NCBI GenBank assembly: GCA_016936495.1
Contig: JAFGXT010000352.1
Location: forward strand, 1-39,018
Length of the DNA stretch: 39,018 bases
Reading direction: 5' to 3'
Origin: Victivallales bacterium
GTDB taxonomy: Bacteria > Verrucomicrobiota > Lentisphaeria > Victivallales > SZUA-371
Shown here: in pieces, positions 8,290 to 16,822 of the stretch
Position numbering within the stretch: position 1 is the stretch's first letter
Layout of the letters: the number at the start of each line of letters is the position of its first letter
Made by a program: the position numbers and the translations under genes
Notes under the pieces: model-generated
What the model saw: only the letters and a program-made list of their open reading frames with translations
Told to the model about the DNA's origin: nothing
Databases searched by the model: none

Positions 8290-9447
8290 ATGAAGAAGCT
8301 TGATGATTACGCGAATAAACCTTTTGATTACATAATTAATGAAGAAGAAGTAAGGACTTACACGCTGCCCGAACTGTTGACGTCTAAACAAGGAGAAAAA
8401 ATCACTTCCGCCGATGAATGGACGAAAACCAGACGCCCGGAAATACTTCATGACTTCGCTAAATACGTCTATGGCGCGGTCCCTGCCCGTTTTGACGGTC
8501 TCGAATTCCACGTCAAACACGAATGCGACTTTATTCCCGGCAGGATCACCCTCAGAACCGTAGAAGTAAAGGTCAAAAACCAGGGAAAAGATTTTTCTTT
8601 TGAGCTGTATATGTATCTTCCGGTGGAAATGAAAGCGCCCTTACGCACTTTCCTGCTGATAAACAACCGTTTCCACCCTGGGCAGGAAATGCTCTCCGAC
8701 AACGAATTCACTCCGATCAGGAAGATAATCGACGCCGGTTTTGCCTTTGCCATGTTTGATTGTAATTTTGTCGCTACGGATAAAAATAAAGTCCTTACTC
8801 CCGGAATAATGGAACTATTTCCAGCGGAAACCACCGCGCCCGAAGGCTTCGGCGTCATCACCGCCTGGGTATTTGCCGCGATGCGGTGCATCGATTACTT
8901 CGCGACCGTGCCGGAACTGAATCCCGGAGGCACCATTGTCGTCGGGCATTCCCGTGGAGGCAAAGCCGCGTTATGGACAGGAGCCAATGACGTCCGCGTG
9001 GCTCAGGCGTGTTCTAATGATTCAGGTTGCACCGGAGCCGCCATCGCCCGCCGTAAAGTTGGGGAAACGATCAAGGATATTAATAACGGTTTCCCTCACT
9101 GGTTTAATGAGAATTATAAGAATTTCAACGATAACGAGGATGCGTTACCTGTGGACCAGCATATGCTTGCGGCACTTATCGCCCCCCGTTTTGTCCATGT
9201 CGGCAGCGCCATTGATGACATCTGGGCAGATCCCAAAGGTGAATACCTTTCATTGATACATGCCGCTCCGGCGTTCCGGTTGTTCGGCAGAAAAGGTTTG
9301 CCGGAAAATAGCACTCCGGTATTGGATAAATTGTTAATGGGCGACGGCATGGCATACCACATCCGCCGCGGCGGACATAATCTCGGCGCGCTGGACTGGG
9401 ATATGTATATATCTTCGGCGTTGAACAACGGCGTTATTTGCCAATGA
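8290..9447 (+). CDS. CE15-like (glucuronoyl esterase family) alpha/beta hydrolase, no signal peptide
   Basis: 385 residues. The nucleophile elbow GHSRGGK (219-225, Ser221) fits the GxSRxGK signature of carbohydrate esterase family 15. Other family blocks are SNDSGCTGAA (242-251), a YKNF element (276-279), DQHMLAALIAPR (289-300) and the catalytic histidine region RRGGHNLGALDW (H363). CE15 enzymes cleave ester bonds of 4-O-methyl-glucuronic acid and are normally exported; this protein starts MKKLDDYANK and has no signal peptide, so it should act in the cytoplasm on an imported ester. AAAGGAG precedes the ATG. It is third in the operon after two oxidoreductases, and its last 14 bases overlap the convergent radC-like gene. 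Confidence 0.83.
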   Translation: MKKLDDYANKPFDYIINEEEVRTYTLPELLTSKQGEKITSADEWTKTRRPEILHDFAKYVYGAVPARFDGLEFHVKHECDFIPGRITLRTVEVKVKNQGKDFSFELYMYLPVEMKAPLRTFLLINNRFHPGQEMLSDNEFTPIRKIIDAGFAFAMFDCNFVATDKNKVLTPGIMELFPAETTAPEGFGVITAWVFAAMRCIDYFATVPELNPGGTIVVGHSRGGKAALWTGANDVRVAQACSNDSGCTGAAIARRKVGETIKDINNGFPHWFNENYKNFNDNEDALPVDQHMLAALIAPRFVHVGSAIDDIWADPKGEYLSLIHAAPAFRLFGRKGLPENSTPVLDKLLMGDGMAYHIRRGGHNLGALDWDMYISSALNNGVICQ

Positions 9448-10117
9448 GCTTGTGTTCCAGAAAACTGTAGTAACCGCTTTTGCCGACGATGATATGATCA
9501 AGCAGTTTTACATCAATTGTGCTGAGCGCGGTTTTTACCGCGTCCGTCATGCGTATGTCTTCGCATGACGGATCGCATATGCCGCTGGGGTGATTGTGTA
9601 CCAGAATAATGCCGGAGGCGTTGTTTTCCAGTGTGTGCTTGACTATTTTTCTGGGGTATACCGCCGCTTGATCCACCGTCCCGCGAATGAGTATGTCATG
9701 GGTGATGACATGGTTTTTTATATTCAGATATATGACCATAAACGCCTCTTCCGGCAAGCCGCTGAGTTTCATTCTGGAAAAATTACGCACATCTCCAGGT
9801 GAGGACAATACATCTGTATCCAACATTCTATCCGCCAGATAAGCGCCGCATATATCCTTTATTGAACTGATCATAATGGCGGCGTTGTTGCCGATACCCT
9901 TGATCTTTGACAGCTCTCTGACGGGAGCGTCGAAAATACCGGAAATACTGCCGAAATGACTTAACAGGTCTTTGGCTACGGGCTTCACGTCTCTGCGTGG
10001 GATCACGAAAGTCAGCAAAAGTTCAATGATCTCGTAATCATGCATTCCCTCAGCTCCGGCATTGATAAATCTCTGCCGGAGGCGTTCCCGGTGCCCTTGT
10101 GCGTGTTCCTTATTCAT
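9434..10117 (-). CDS. radC: RadC family JAB/MPN-domain protein
   Basis: 227 residues, the normal length. An N-terminal helix-hairpin-helix region (about 45-90, with KIKGIGNNAA at 71-80) precedes the JAMM-type metal site HNHPSG (174-179) with the later aspartate in DPSCED (D187). The conserved block before it reads RGTVDQAAVYPR. The family was named for DNA repair, but its molecular role is not established; the metalloprotease-like site is intact here. Its ATG overlaps the end of the upstream rRNA methyltransferase gene by eight bases, pointing to translational coupling. It converges on the esterase gene with a 14-base overlap. Confidence 0.92.
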   Translation of the reverse strand: MNKEHAQGHRERLRQRFINAGAEGMHDYEIIELLLTFVIPRRDVKPVAKDLLSHFGSISGIFDAPVRELSKIKGIGNNAAIMISSIKDICGAYLADRMLDTDVLSSPGDVRNFSRMKLSGLPEEAFMVIYLNIKNHVITHDILIRGTVDQAAVYPRKIVKHTLENNASGIILVHNHPSGICDPSCEDIRMTDAVKTALSTIDVKLLDHIIVGKSGYYSFLEHKLIGK

Positions 10118-11468
10118 TGTCTCTAGTCAACAGGGTTATTGATTCAAAATGAGCGGTACGCGGGAACATATCCACTAACTGAGTGCTCACGATGCGATAG
10201 CCGTTTCGAAGCATGATCGCCAGATCGCGGCACAAGGTATCGGGTCCGCAGGATATGTAAATGACATCCTTTATGTCAGTGGCGCACAGGTGCTGCAAAG
10301 CGGGTTTTTCTATACCGGTGCGCGGAGGATCGACAATCAAAGTGGTCGTTTCCGGCGCGTATCTGCCTTTCAGACTGCTGAACAGTTTTCCGGCTTTGCC
10401 GGCGAGGAGTTCAAAATTGCCTGCACCATGTTTTTTTAGATTGAACTCAGCCGCGGCGATAGCCGGACCGTCATTGTCAATGCCAAAAATATTTTTTACT
10501 CCGTGTTGCGCGGCGACACAGCCGAATACACCCGTGCCGCAATAAAGATCTATCACTGTATCCGGCTTGAGTTGTTCAAGCATTGCCGCAGTAGTGTTTA
10601 TGAGAACTGCGCCGCAGTCCGGGTTTATCTGAAAAAAGCTTTCCGCGGGAACGGAAATAGTTCCCGCCGGGGTTTCCTCTTTTAACCATGACATCCGGGA
10701 CGGCGGGTTATTACGCCAGAACAGCGCGCCGTCATGAGCAGTCTCTCTGAAAGTAACGGTCATGTGTTTATGCAGACTGTGTCTGAAACCATTTTGCGCG
10801 GATGCCTCCGCCAACAGTTTATTAATAGCGGCGGATGCCAGCGGACACGAGGATATTTCCAATACATCATGATTGTCGTTCATAAAATACCCCAGCCGCA
10901 TGACGCCTTCATCAAGCTCAGTATGGAGAGTTATTTTATTGCGGTAGCCAAGCTCACGCGGCGAAGCCAGCGGCTCCAGAAAATTAACGTCTTCCAAGCC
11001 TCCCGTATGAGTGAATAACTCTACAAACTGCTGCTGTTTGATTTTTAATTCCGCCGGATAATTGATATGCTGGTAACTGCAACCAGGACATACCGAAGGT
11101 TTTATGCGTCCATCCCCGGTAGGTTTTGACGCCCAGGGGCAAACCGGTTCCACGCGGTCGGGTGAGGCCTCAATCAATTCCAGCGCTATAGCGTTAAAAT
11201 GATTTTTCTTTATTGATTTTACTTTTATTTTTACGATTTCCCCCGGAATCACGCCGGGAATAAAGCAGACCTGACCTTCAACTCTGGCTATACCGTAACC
11301 GCCGAAGGCCAGACTTCTGACCTTCACATCGAAAATGTTACCTTCTTTTACTTCAAACAAAATTTCCACCTGTGTTTTTTTTATGAGACCCTGATATTTT
11401 ACAGCCGTTATAGGGAAATGACAAAGACTATAGCGTGAGGAGTAACGTTTTTTTTGACAATTTTTCAC
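10110..11468 (-). CDS. 23S rRNA (uracil-C5)-methyltransferase, RlmD/TrmA family
   Basis: 452 residues. An N-terminal TRAM RNA-binding domain (about 37-100) is followed by cysteines C110, C127 and C130 in a CPGCSYQH block, as in the iron-sulphur members. The catalytic domain has FFQIN (278-282), the SAM-binding DLYCGTGVFG (307-316), DPPRTG (380-385), SCGPDTLCRD with nucleophile C407, and the terminal HFESI with glutamate E442. It transfers methyl from SAM to C5 of a uridine in 23S rRNA; whether the target is U1939 or U747 cannot be decided here. The first 30 or so residues look non-conserved, so the true start may be further in. It is divergent from the aminotransferase gene. Confidence 0.9.
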   Translation of the reverse strand: MKNCQKKRYSSRYSLCHFPITAVKYQGLIKKTQVEILFEVKEGNIFDVKVRSLAFGGYGIARVEGQVCFIPGVIPGEIVKIKVKSIKKNHFNAIALELIEASPDRVEPVCPWASKPTGDGRIKPSVCPGCSYQHINYPAELKIKQQQFVELFTHTGGLEDVNFLEPLASPRELGYRNKITLHTELDEGVMRLGYFMNDNHDVLEISSCPLASAAINKLLAEASAQNGFRHSLHKHMTVTFRETAHDGALFWRNNPPSRMSWLKEETPAGTISVPAESFFQINPDCGAVLINTTAAMLEQLKPDTVIDLYCGTGVFGCVAAQHGVKNIFGIDNDGPAIAAAEFNLKKHGAGNFELLAGKAGKLFSSLKGRYAPETTTLIVDPPRTGIEKPALQHLCATDIKDVIYISCGPDTLCRDLAIMLRNGYRIVSTQLVDMFPRTAHFESITLLTRDNE

Positions 11469-11577
11469 AAAGCACTTAAAAAAAATGGAAACAGAGCTAT
11501 ATTTGGAAAGTTGTTTTTGATAAAAAGTGCCGCGACATACGGCATAAGATATATTTTTACATATGGAGATATTTATA

Positions 11578-12702
11578 ATGCAGGTACCATTACTTGATCT
11601 GAAGCCTCAGTACCAGTCAATGAAAGATGAAATAATGTCTGAGATAAGCTCTCTTTGCGATTCCCAGATGTTTATTCTCGGACAGAAAGTCAGCCAGTTT
11701 GAATCGGAACTTGCCGCTTACTGCGGTTCAGCCTATGCCTGTGGAGTGACATCCGGCTCCGATGCGCTGATCATCGCATTGATGGTCGAGGGCATAGGTC
11801 ATGGCGATGAAGTCATTACCTCTCCTTTTACCTTTTTTGCCACCGCCGGCGCCATCTGCCGGGTAGGAGCAACTCCGGTATTCGCCGATATAGATCCACA
11901 TACTTTCAATATCGACCCGGCTCAAATCGAAAAAAAGATCAATTCAAAGACCAAAGCCATCATCCCGGTGCACCTGTTCGGTCAGACCGCCGACATGGAT
12001 CCAATCATGGCTCTTGCCCAAAAGCATAATCTGGTAGTGATCGAAGATGCTTGCCAGGCTATCGGCTCTGAATATAAAAATAAACGTGCCGGCAGCATTG
12101 GCGATTACGGTTGCTTCTCTTTCTTCCCCAGCAAAAACCTTGGCTGCTTCGGCGACGGTGGCGCCACAACCACCAATTCAGAAAAACGTGACGGACTTCT
12201 CAAGATATTCAGAAATCATGGCATGGATCCGAAATACTATCACAAATACATAGGCGGTAATTTCCGTATCGATGCCCTTCAGGCGGCAATCCTCTCCATA
12301 AAACTCAAAGCTCTGGATTCATGGCATCAGGCGCGCCAGCGCAACGCCGCCGAATATAACGAACTCTTTGCCGCCTCCGGACTTTGCGGAGATAAGGTTG
12401 TTCTCCCTGCCGTGGCGGATTACTGCACTGCGCATATTTACAATCAATACTCCATTCTGGTCAAGGATGGCAGGCGCGACGAACTCCGGCAGAAACTCAC
12501 CGAAGCCGGCGTCGGCTGCGATATTTATTATCCGGTGCCGTTGCATATGCAGGAATGTTTTAAATCTCTGGGTTATGGCAAGGGTGATATGCCCATAAGT
12601 GAAGCCGTCGCCGGGGAAATAATCGCATTGCCGATATTCCCGGAATCCACCTCGGAACAACGGCGTTATGTGGTTGATTCCATAAGCAAAGCTCTTGCTT
12701 GA
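11578..12702 (+). CDS. DegT/DnrJ/EryC1 PLP-dependent sugar aminotransferase
   Basis: 374 residues from the ATG at 11578; GGAG at 11565-11568 is nine bases upstream, so an in-frame ATG at 11563 inside the ribosome site is rejected. Hallmarks are the aspartate in VIEDACQAIG (D157) and the PLP lysine K186 in SFFPSKNLG followed by GDGGATTT. The start sequence VPLLDLKPQY is typical of WbpE/WecE-like enzymes that aminate UDP- or dTDP-linked keto sugars for envelope polysaccharides. It is followed by a hairpin terminator and then by an ABC exporter and murC, which fits a cell-envelope setting. The nucleotide sugar is unknown. Confidence 0.9.
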   Translation: MQVPLLDLKPQYQSMKDEIMSEISSLCDSQMFILGQKVSQFESELAAYCGSAYACGVTSGSDALIIALMVEGIGHGDEVITSPFTFFATAGAICRVGATPVFADIDPHTFNIDPAQIEKKINSKTKAIIPVHLFGQTADMDPIMALAQKHNLVVIEDACQAIGSEYKNKRAGSIGDYGCFSFFPSKNLGCFGDGGATTTNSEKRDGLLKIFRNHGMDPKYYHKYIGGNFRIDALQAAILSIKLKALDSWHQARQRNAAEYNELFAASGLCGDKVVLPAVADYCTAHIYNQYSILVKDGRRDELRQKLTEAGVGCDIYYPVPLHMQECFKSLGYGKGDMPISEAVAGEIIALPIFPESTSEQRRYVVDSISKALA

Positions 12703-12711
12703 TGGCTTGTG

Positions 12712-12734
12712 CCGGCGATGATTGGCATCGCCGG
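12712..12734 (+). terminator. Hairpin terminator after the aminotransferase gene
   Basis: A perfect nine-base-pair stem CCGGCGATG/CATCGCCGG with an ATTGG loop begins ten bases after the stop. A second small stem (AACGA/TCGTT) and a short T run follow at about 12736-12755, so termination is likely but the T tract is not immediate. Confidence 0.6.
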
Positions 12735-12787
12735 GAACGATTTTCTCGTTTTTCGTTTATTGTGTTAAGTTACCTTAAAAAAAGATT

Positions 12788-14935
12788 ATGTACATGGGCA
12801 AAGAAAAGTATCAGGACGATTTCAAAAGGCAGAGTTATTTTCGTCTGCTGAAATATTGTAAACCTTACAGATTCAAGCTTACCGTCGGAATCCTTGCCGG
12901 ATTTCTGGTGGGCGGGTCTTTATTTGCCAGTTTTATGCTGATTCCGCAGCTTATGACCGCTATTGATCGTTCAAATCCGGAACGCGGGAAAATCGTCAGA
13001 GCTACGGCGCAGGCGATCATAAGTCAGTTGGACACAATGAAAGACGCGTCCGCCGACGCGAAAATCCGTGCTGTCAGCAATCATCTGAAGCTGGACGACG
13101 CCGGGATTGCCGCATCTGCTCAGGCTATTGTGAATGAATTGAAACAAACTCATGATTCCGAAGAGGAAAAAGTCAGAGCGGTGGCGGAAATAATAAATCC
13201 ACGTGATCCCAAGCTTAAACAGGCTTTGGACAAACTCAAACATTATTCGGAAAAATTCGGACTGCCGCTTATCATACGCCAGGACAGCATCATCTGGACG
13301 CTGGGTTTCCGTTTTGAATTTCCCATTTCCAACGCCCAGGGGGAAATGGCATGGCAGTTTCTTATGATCTATATGGTGGCATTCGTCATCGGTTGGACTT
13401 TGAAAAATATAGCCACTTATGTCAATCATTATTATACCCGCTGGGTCGGAACCAAAGTCATTGCCGATCTGCGTAACGAGGTGTTTGACAAACTGCTGGG
13501 ACAATCGATGAAGTTCTACGGCAAAATGGATGTCGGACAGCTCATCAGCCGTACCACCAACGATACCGCCGCGATTGAATCAGCGGTTGCCAACTCGATC
13601 GGTGACGCCACCCGTTGTCCCATGGAAATCCTTGCCTGTGTCGGAGCCATCATTTATTTCAGTTGGGAGACCAACAGTTTTGTCCTGCTTGCCATCCTGT
13701 TTCTGGGAATGCCGCTGTGTGTCCTGCCGGTGATCATGCTCGGCAGACCAATACGAAGGATTTACAAAGGTTCTTTTAAAAAGATCGCGGAAGTAATCTC
13801 CCGTATGCACGAGGTGTTCACTGGTATAATCGTGGTAAAAGCTTATAACGCAGAAGCCAGAGAAATGAACCTTTTCAGAGATGCCAACCGCAAATATTTG
13901 CGCACCGTCATACATGCCCTCAAGCTGCAACTGCTAATGGCTCCGCTGATGGAAAGCGTGGCGGTGGCGGCGACCATGGTCTTTCTTATCTATTCCTACA
14001 GCCGGGGGGTAACGCTTACCGAGCTGGCGGCGTTGTTGATTCCGGCGTTCATGGCTTATCGTCCCATAAAAAGTCTTGCCAAAGTGTCTACCTATATCCA
14101 GCGCAGCATGGCGGCGGCGGATCGTTATTTCGATCTGCTCGATATGGAACAGGAAGTGATTGAAAAGCCCGACGCGATCGAGGTTAAAGATTTCAACCGC
14201 GAAATATCCTTTGAGGATGTAGTGTTCTCATATACGCCCGGACAAAATATCGTCGATCATGTAAACCTGACCATCAAAAAGGGGCAGGTGGTCGCGGTGG
14301 TCGGTCAGACCGGTTCGGGCAAGACCACTATCGCCAATCTGATCGCCAGATTTTATGACGTCAATTCCGGCAGAGTCGCCATTGACGGCATTGATGTCAG
14401 AGATTTTAAAATATCCTCTTTGCGTAAACTTATAGGGATTGTAAATCAGGATGCCATATTGTTCAATGACACCATCGCCAACAATATCGCCTATGGCAGC
14501 CCCGACGCCACCCTCGAAGAAATCACAGAAGCCGCAAAACAAGCCAATGCTCATCAATTTATTGTTGACGGGAGGCATTCCGATGCGTATAATACTATAG
14601 CAGGAGAAAAAGGCTCAAATCTCAGCGGTGGCGAAAAACAACGTATAGCGATTGCCAGAGCTATACTTAAAAATCCGCCGATACTGATTTTGGACGAGGC
14701 GACAAGCGCACTTGACACCGTTACGGAAAGACTGGTTCAGGAAGCGCTTAACCGGGTGATGGAAAATCGTACTGTATTCGCTATCGCGCATCGCCTCAGT
14801 ACCATCAAGCACGCCGATACGATACTGGTCATAGACCGGGGTCGAATTGTCGAGAGTGGTACCCATGATGAGCTGATGCAACGCGAGGACGGACGGTATA
14901 AAAAACTGCATGATACGCAGTTTGACGTCAGATAA
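12788..14935 (+). CDS. MsbA-like ABC exporter (fused permease-ATPase) with periplasmic insertion
   Basis: 715 residues, against about 580 for MsbA. The permease half spans about 30-445 and the ATPase about 470-715, with Walker A GQTGSGKTT (506-514), Q-loop Q554, signature LSGGEKQR (612-619), Walker B ILILDEATSALD (632-643) and H668. It probably works as a homodimer in the inner membrane exporting a lipid or lipid-linked glycan. The extra length lies between TM1 (about 31-53) and TM2 (about 188-207), which should face the periplasm. This loop contains two similar helical units (about 71-104 and 108-139, each with AQAI, a charged stretch and RAV) and looks like an internal duplication. An alternative ATG is two codons in; there is no clear ribosome site. 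MurC follows after 41 bases. Confidence 0.9.
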   Translation: MYMGKEKYQDDFKRQSYFRLLKYCKPYRFKLTVGILAGFLVGGSLFASFMLIPQLMTAIDRSNPERGKIVRATAQAIISQLDTMKDASADAKIRAVSNHLKLDDAGIAASAQAIVNELKQTHDSEEEKVRAVAEIINPRDPKLKQALDKLKHYSEKFGLPLIIRQDSIIWTLGFRFEFPISNAQGEMAWQFLMIYMVAFVIGWTLKNIATYVNHYYTRWVGTKVIADLRNEVFDKLLGQSMKFYGKMDVGQLISRTTNDTAAIESAVANSIGDATRCPMEILACVGAIIYFSWETNSFVLLAILFLGMPLCVLPVIMLGRPIRRIYKGSFKKIAEVISRMHEVFTGIIVVKAYNAEAREMNLFRDANRKYLRTVIHALKLQLLMAPLMESVAVAATMVFLIYSYSRGVTLTELAALLIPAFMAYRPIKSLAKVSTYIQRSMAAADRYFDLLDMEQEVIEKPDAIEVKDFNREISFEDVVFSYTPGQNIVDHVNLTIKKGQVVAVVGQTGSGKTTIANLIARFYDVNSGRVAIDGIDVRDFKISSLRKLIGIVNQDAILFNDTIANNIAYGSPDATLEEITEAAKQANAHQFIVDGRHSDAYNTIAGEKGSNLSGGEKQRIAIARAILKNPPILILDEATSALDTVTERLVQEALNRVMENRTVFAIAHRLSTIKHADTILVIDRGRIVESGTHDELMQREDGRYKKLHDTQFDVR

Positions 14936-14976
14936 TTACTTTTTATAAAGCAGTATTTTTTAAGTAAAGTTTGACT

Positions 14977-16296
14977 ATGGCAAAAACAGATTTAGACGAT
15001 TTCAAAAACAGAAGTATCCATTTTATCGGGTGTGGCGGAGCCGGTATGGCACCGCTGGCAATGATAATGATGGAAAAAGGCTTTAACGTTTCGGGCTCGG
15101 ATGTGGCGGAGAGCTCCAGAACCGCGATGCTCGCGGAACGTGGAGCTAATATTGCCATCGGGCACTCCGTATCCAACCTGGAAGGGCTCGAAGAACCTCT
15201 AGTGGTGTATTCTTCCGCCATTAAAGACAGTAATCCGGAACTTGCCGCCGTGCGTAAACGCTATTGGAAATGCGTTTCGCGCGGACAGATGCTTGCCGAC
15301 CTTGCCGATACCTACAAACGTACCGTGTCGATCAGCGGTTCTCACGGCAAGACCACCGTTACCGCCATGCTGGCACATATTATGAAATGCGCCGGAATCG
15401 ATGTCGGTTACATGGTGGGAGGACAAATCAAAGGCATGCCCTCATGGGCGGCTGGCAATGGCGATATTTTTATCTGCGAAGTCGATGAGAGCGATGGCTC
15501 GCACATCTTGATGAATTCTCATCTGGGCGTTATCACTAATGTCGAAGACGACCACTGCTGGAGCGTCGGCGGCGCCGAACAGCTCAAACTCAACTTCAAA
15601 ACTTACGCCTCCAAGGCTCCAAAGATCATATTCCTTGACGATGAGGAACTTAAAGAACTCTTCCATGACAACCCGGACAAGGAAATTCTGAAGATCGACG
15701 ATATTTTTGACCATAATTATTTTGAAGGTCTGAACCCGGATATATTGAATACCTGGGGAGATTTTCAACTTATTGATGCCGCTTTTGCTGTAGAGGCGGC
15801 GGTAGAGCTCGGCGTCAGTTTCGACGCGGCGCTTAAATCTCTGAACTCATTTCCGGGAGTGGCGCGCAGGATGTCCGTCCATATGGATACGCCCCGATTT
15901 TTCCTGATCGAAGACTACGCCCATCATCCGACCGAGGTTAAAGTGGTATTGGAGTCATTACGCAAACGTTTCCCCGGACGCGAGTTGAATGTATTGTTCC
16001 AGCCTCACCGCTACGCCCGGCTGGAGCACTATATCAATGATTTTGCCAAAGTGTTGTCCATCGCCGATAAAATACTGGTACTGCCGGTGTTTACCGCTTG
16101 GACAGATTCATCGGAAGTGGATTCGGCGACTTTGGCGAAAAAAATAGGACGCAATGCCAAGTCTCTGGACAGTCATGACTGGGCGAAAATAGCCGCTTAC
16201 TCATTGCGTCAGTGCAACGCTCCGGCGGTGCTTGCCGTTTTAGGAGCGGGGGACGTTAATGAAGTCATACCGGAGATGCTCATGCGCCTGAAATAG
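14977..16296 (+). CDS. murC: UDP-N-acetylmuramate--L-alanine ligase
   Basis: 439 residues from the ATG at 14977 (an in-frame TTG at 14971 is possible). It adds L-alanine to UDP-MurNAc in the cytoplasm, the first amino acid step of peptidoglycan synthesis. The Mur N-terminal domain shows HFIGCGGAGMAPL, the ATP P-loop is SGSHGKTTV (about 120-128), and EVDESDGSH and YAHHPTEVK mark the central and C-terminal domains. The length fits MurC rather than Mpl. It stands alone beside the ABC exporter instead of in a dcw cluster. Confidence 0.93.
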   Translation: MAKTDLDDFKNRSIHFIGCGGAGMAPLAMIMMEKGFNVSGSDVAESSRTAMLAERGANIAIGHSVSNLEGLEEPLVVYSSAIKDSNPELAAVRKRYWKCVSRGQMLADLADTYKRTVSISGSHGKTTVTAMLAHIMKCAGIDVGYMVGGQIKGMPSWAAGNGDIFICEVDESDGSHILMNSHLGVITNVEDDHCWSVGGAEQLKLNFKTYASKAPKIIFLDDEELKELFHDNPDKEILKIDDIFDHNYFEGLNPDILNTWGDFQLIDAAFAVEAAVELGVSFDAALKSLNSFPGVARRMSVHMDTPRFFLIEDYAHHPTEVKVVLESLRKRFPGRELNVLFQPHRYARLEHYINDFAKVLSIADKILVLPVFTAWTDSSEVDSATLAKKIGRNAKSLDSHDWAKIAAYSLRQCNAPAVLAVLGAGDVNEVIPEMLMRLK

Positions 16297-16346
16297 ACTA
16301 TCGGCTTTGCTGAATTTTAGTCTTGAGCTTTTTTATAAATAACTAT

Positions 16347-16375
16347 TTGAACTTTGATGGATTGTGCTTTATGTT
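16347..16375 (+). promoter_or_regulatory. Possible promoter before the VOC gene
   Basis: TTGAAC (16347-16352) and TATGTT (16370-16375) are 17 bases apart, about 55 bases before the VOC start. The -10 is only a partial match. Confidence 0.35.
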
Positions 16376-16430
16376 AGAGAAACTTATTTTTTAAGGAAAT
16401 TTTCCGTAATTTGGAAAACTTTACGCTTTT

Positions 16431-16796
16431 ATGAGAGAAAATCTTTTTGGTGTTGTAATCGAAGTGGAAAATATTGTCGCGGCACGAGCCTTCTACCGCG
16501 ACATCCTGCAACTTGGCGATCCGGTTATGGATAGTAATTTCTGGGTGGAATTCAGGTTGCCGGACGGATTTTCTTTGTTTTTGAAGAAAGTCTATTCCAG
16601 TAAGAAGCACACACGTGGTAAAAACAGTGTGTCTTGGATTTACCGTGTAAAAAACATAGGGGAGATAATTTCACGGCTGGAGCTTTACGGTTATGGTGAA
16701 ATCTACGAGAAGAGTGAGGAGATGGGGGAGCCGGTTTATATGTTCAAAGACCCGGAGGGAAATGTTTTCCACCTTGTGCCTTCTCCTGAAATTTAA
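16431..16796 (+). CDS. VOC (glyoxalase/bleomycin-resistance fold) protein
   Basis: 121 residues, one vicinal-oxygen-chelate unit pair: an opening strand-helix GVVIEVENIVAARAFYRDI, a middle FWVEFRLPDG, and the closing block YMFKDPEGNVFHLV with the usual DPEGN turn. Such small proteins form metal-binding dimers of very varied function (lyases, dioxygenases, resistance proteins). The nearest purine-rich stretch is about 16 bases before the ATG, so the start is not certain. The exported-protein gene follows after 26 bases. No specific reaction can be given. Confidence 0.8.
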   Translation: MRENLFGVVIEVENIVAARAFYRDILQLGDPVMDSNFWVEFRLPDGFSLFLKKVYSSKKHTRGKNSVSWIYRVKNIGEIISRLELYGYGEIYEKSEEMGEPVYMFKDPEGNVFHLVPSPEI

Positions 16797-16822
16797 AAAC
16801 AGTATCTTAATTGGAGAAAATC

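Noticed and set aside
12971-13504. A 177-codon minus-strand open frame
   Set aside because: It is antisense to the ABC exporter loop and first helices and has no family features.
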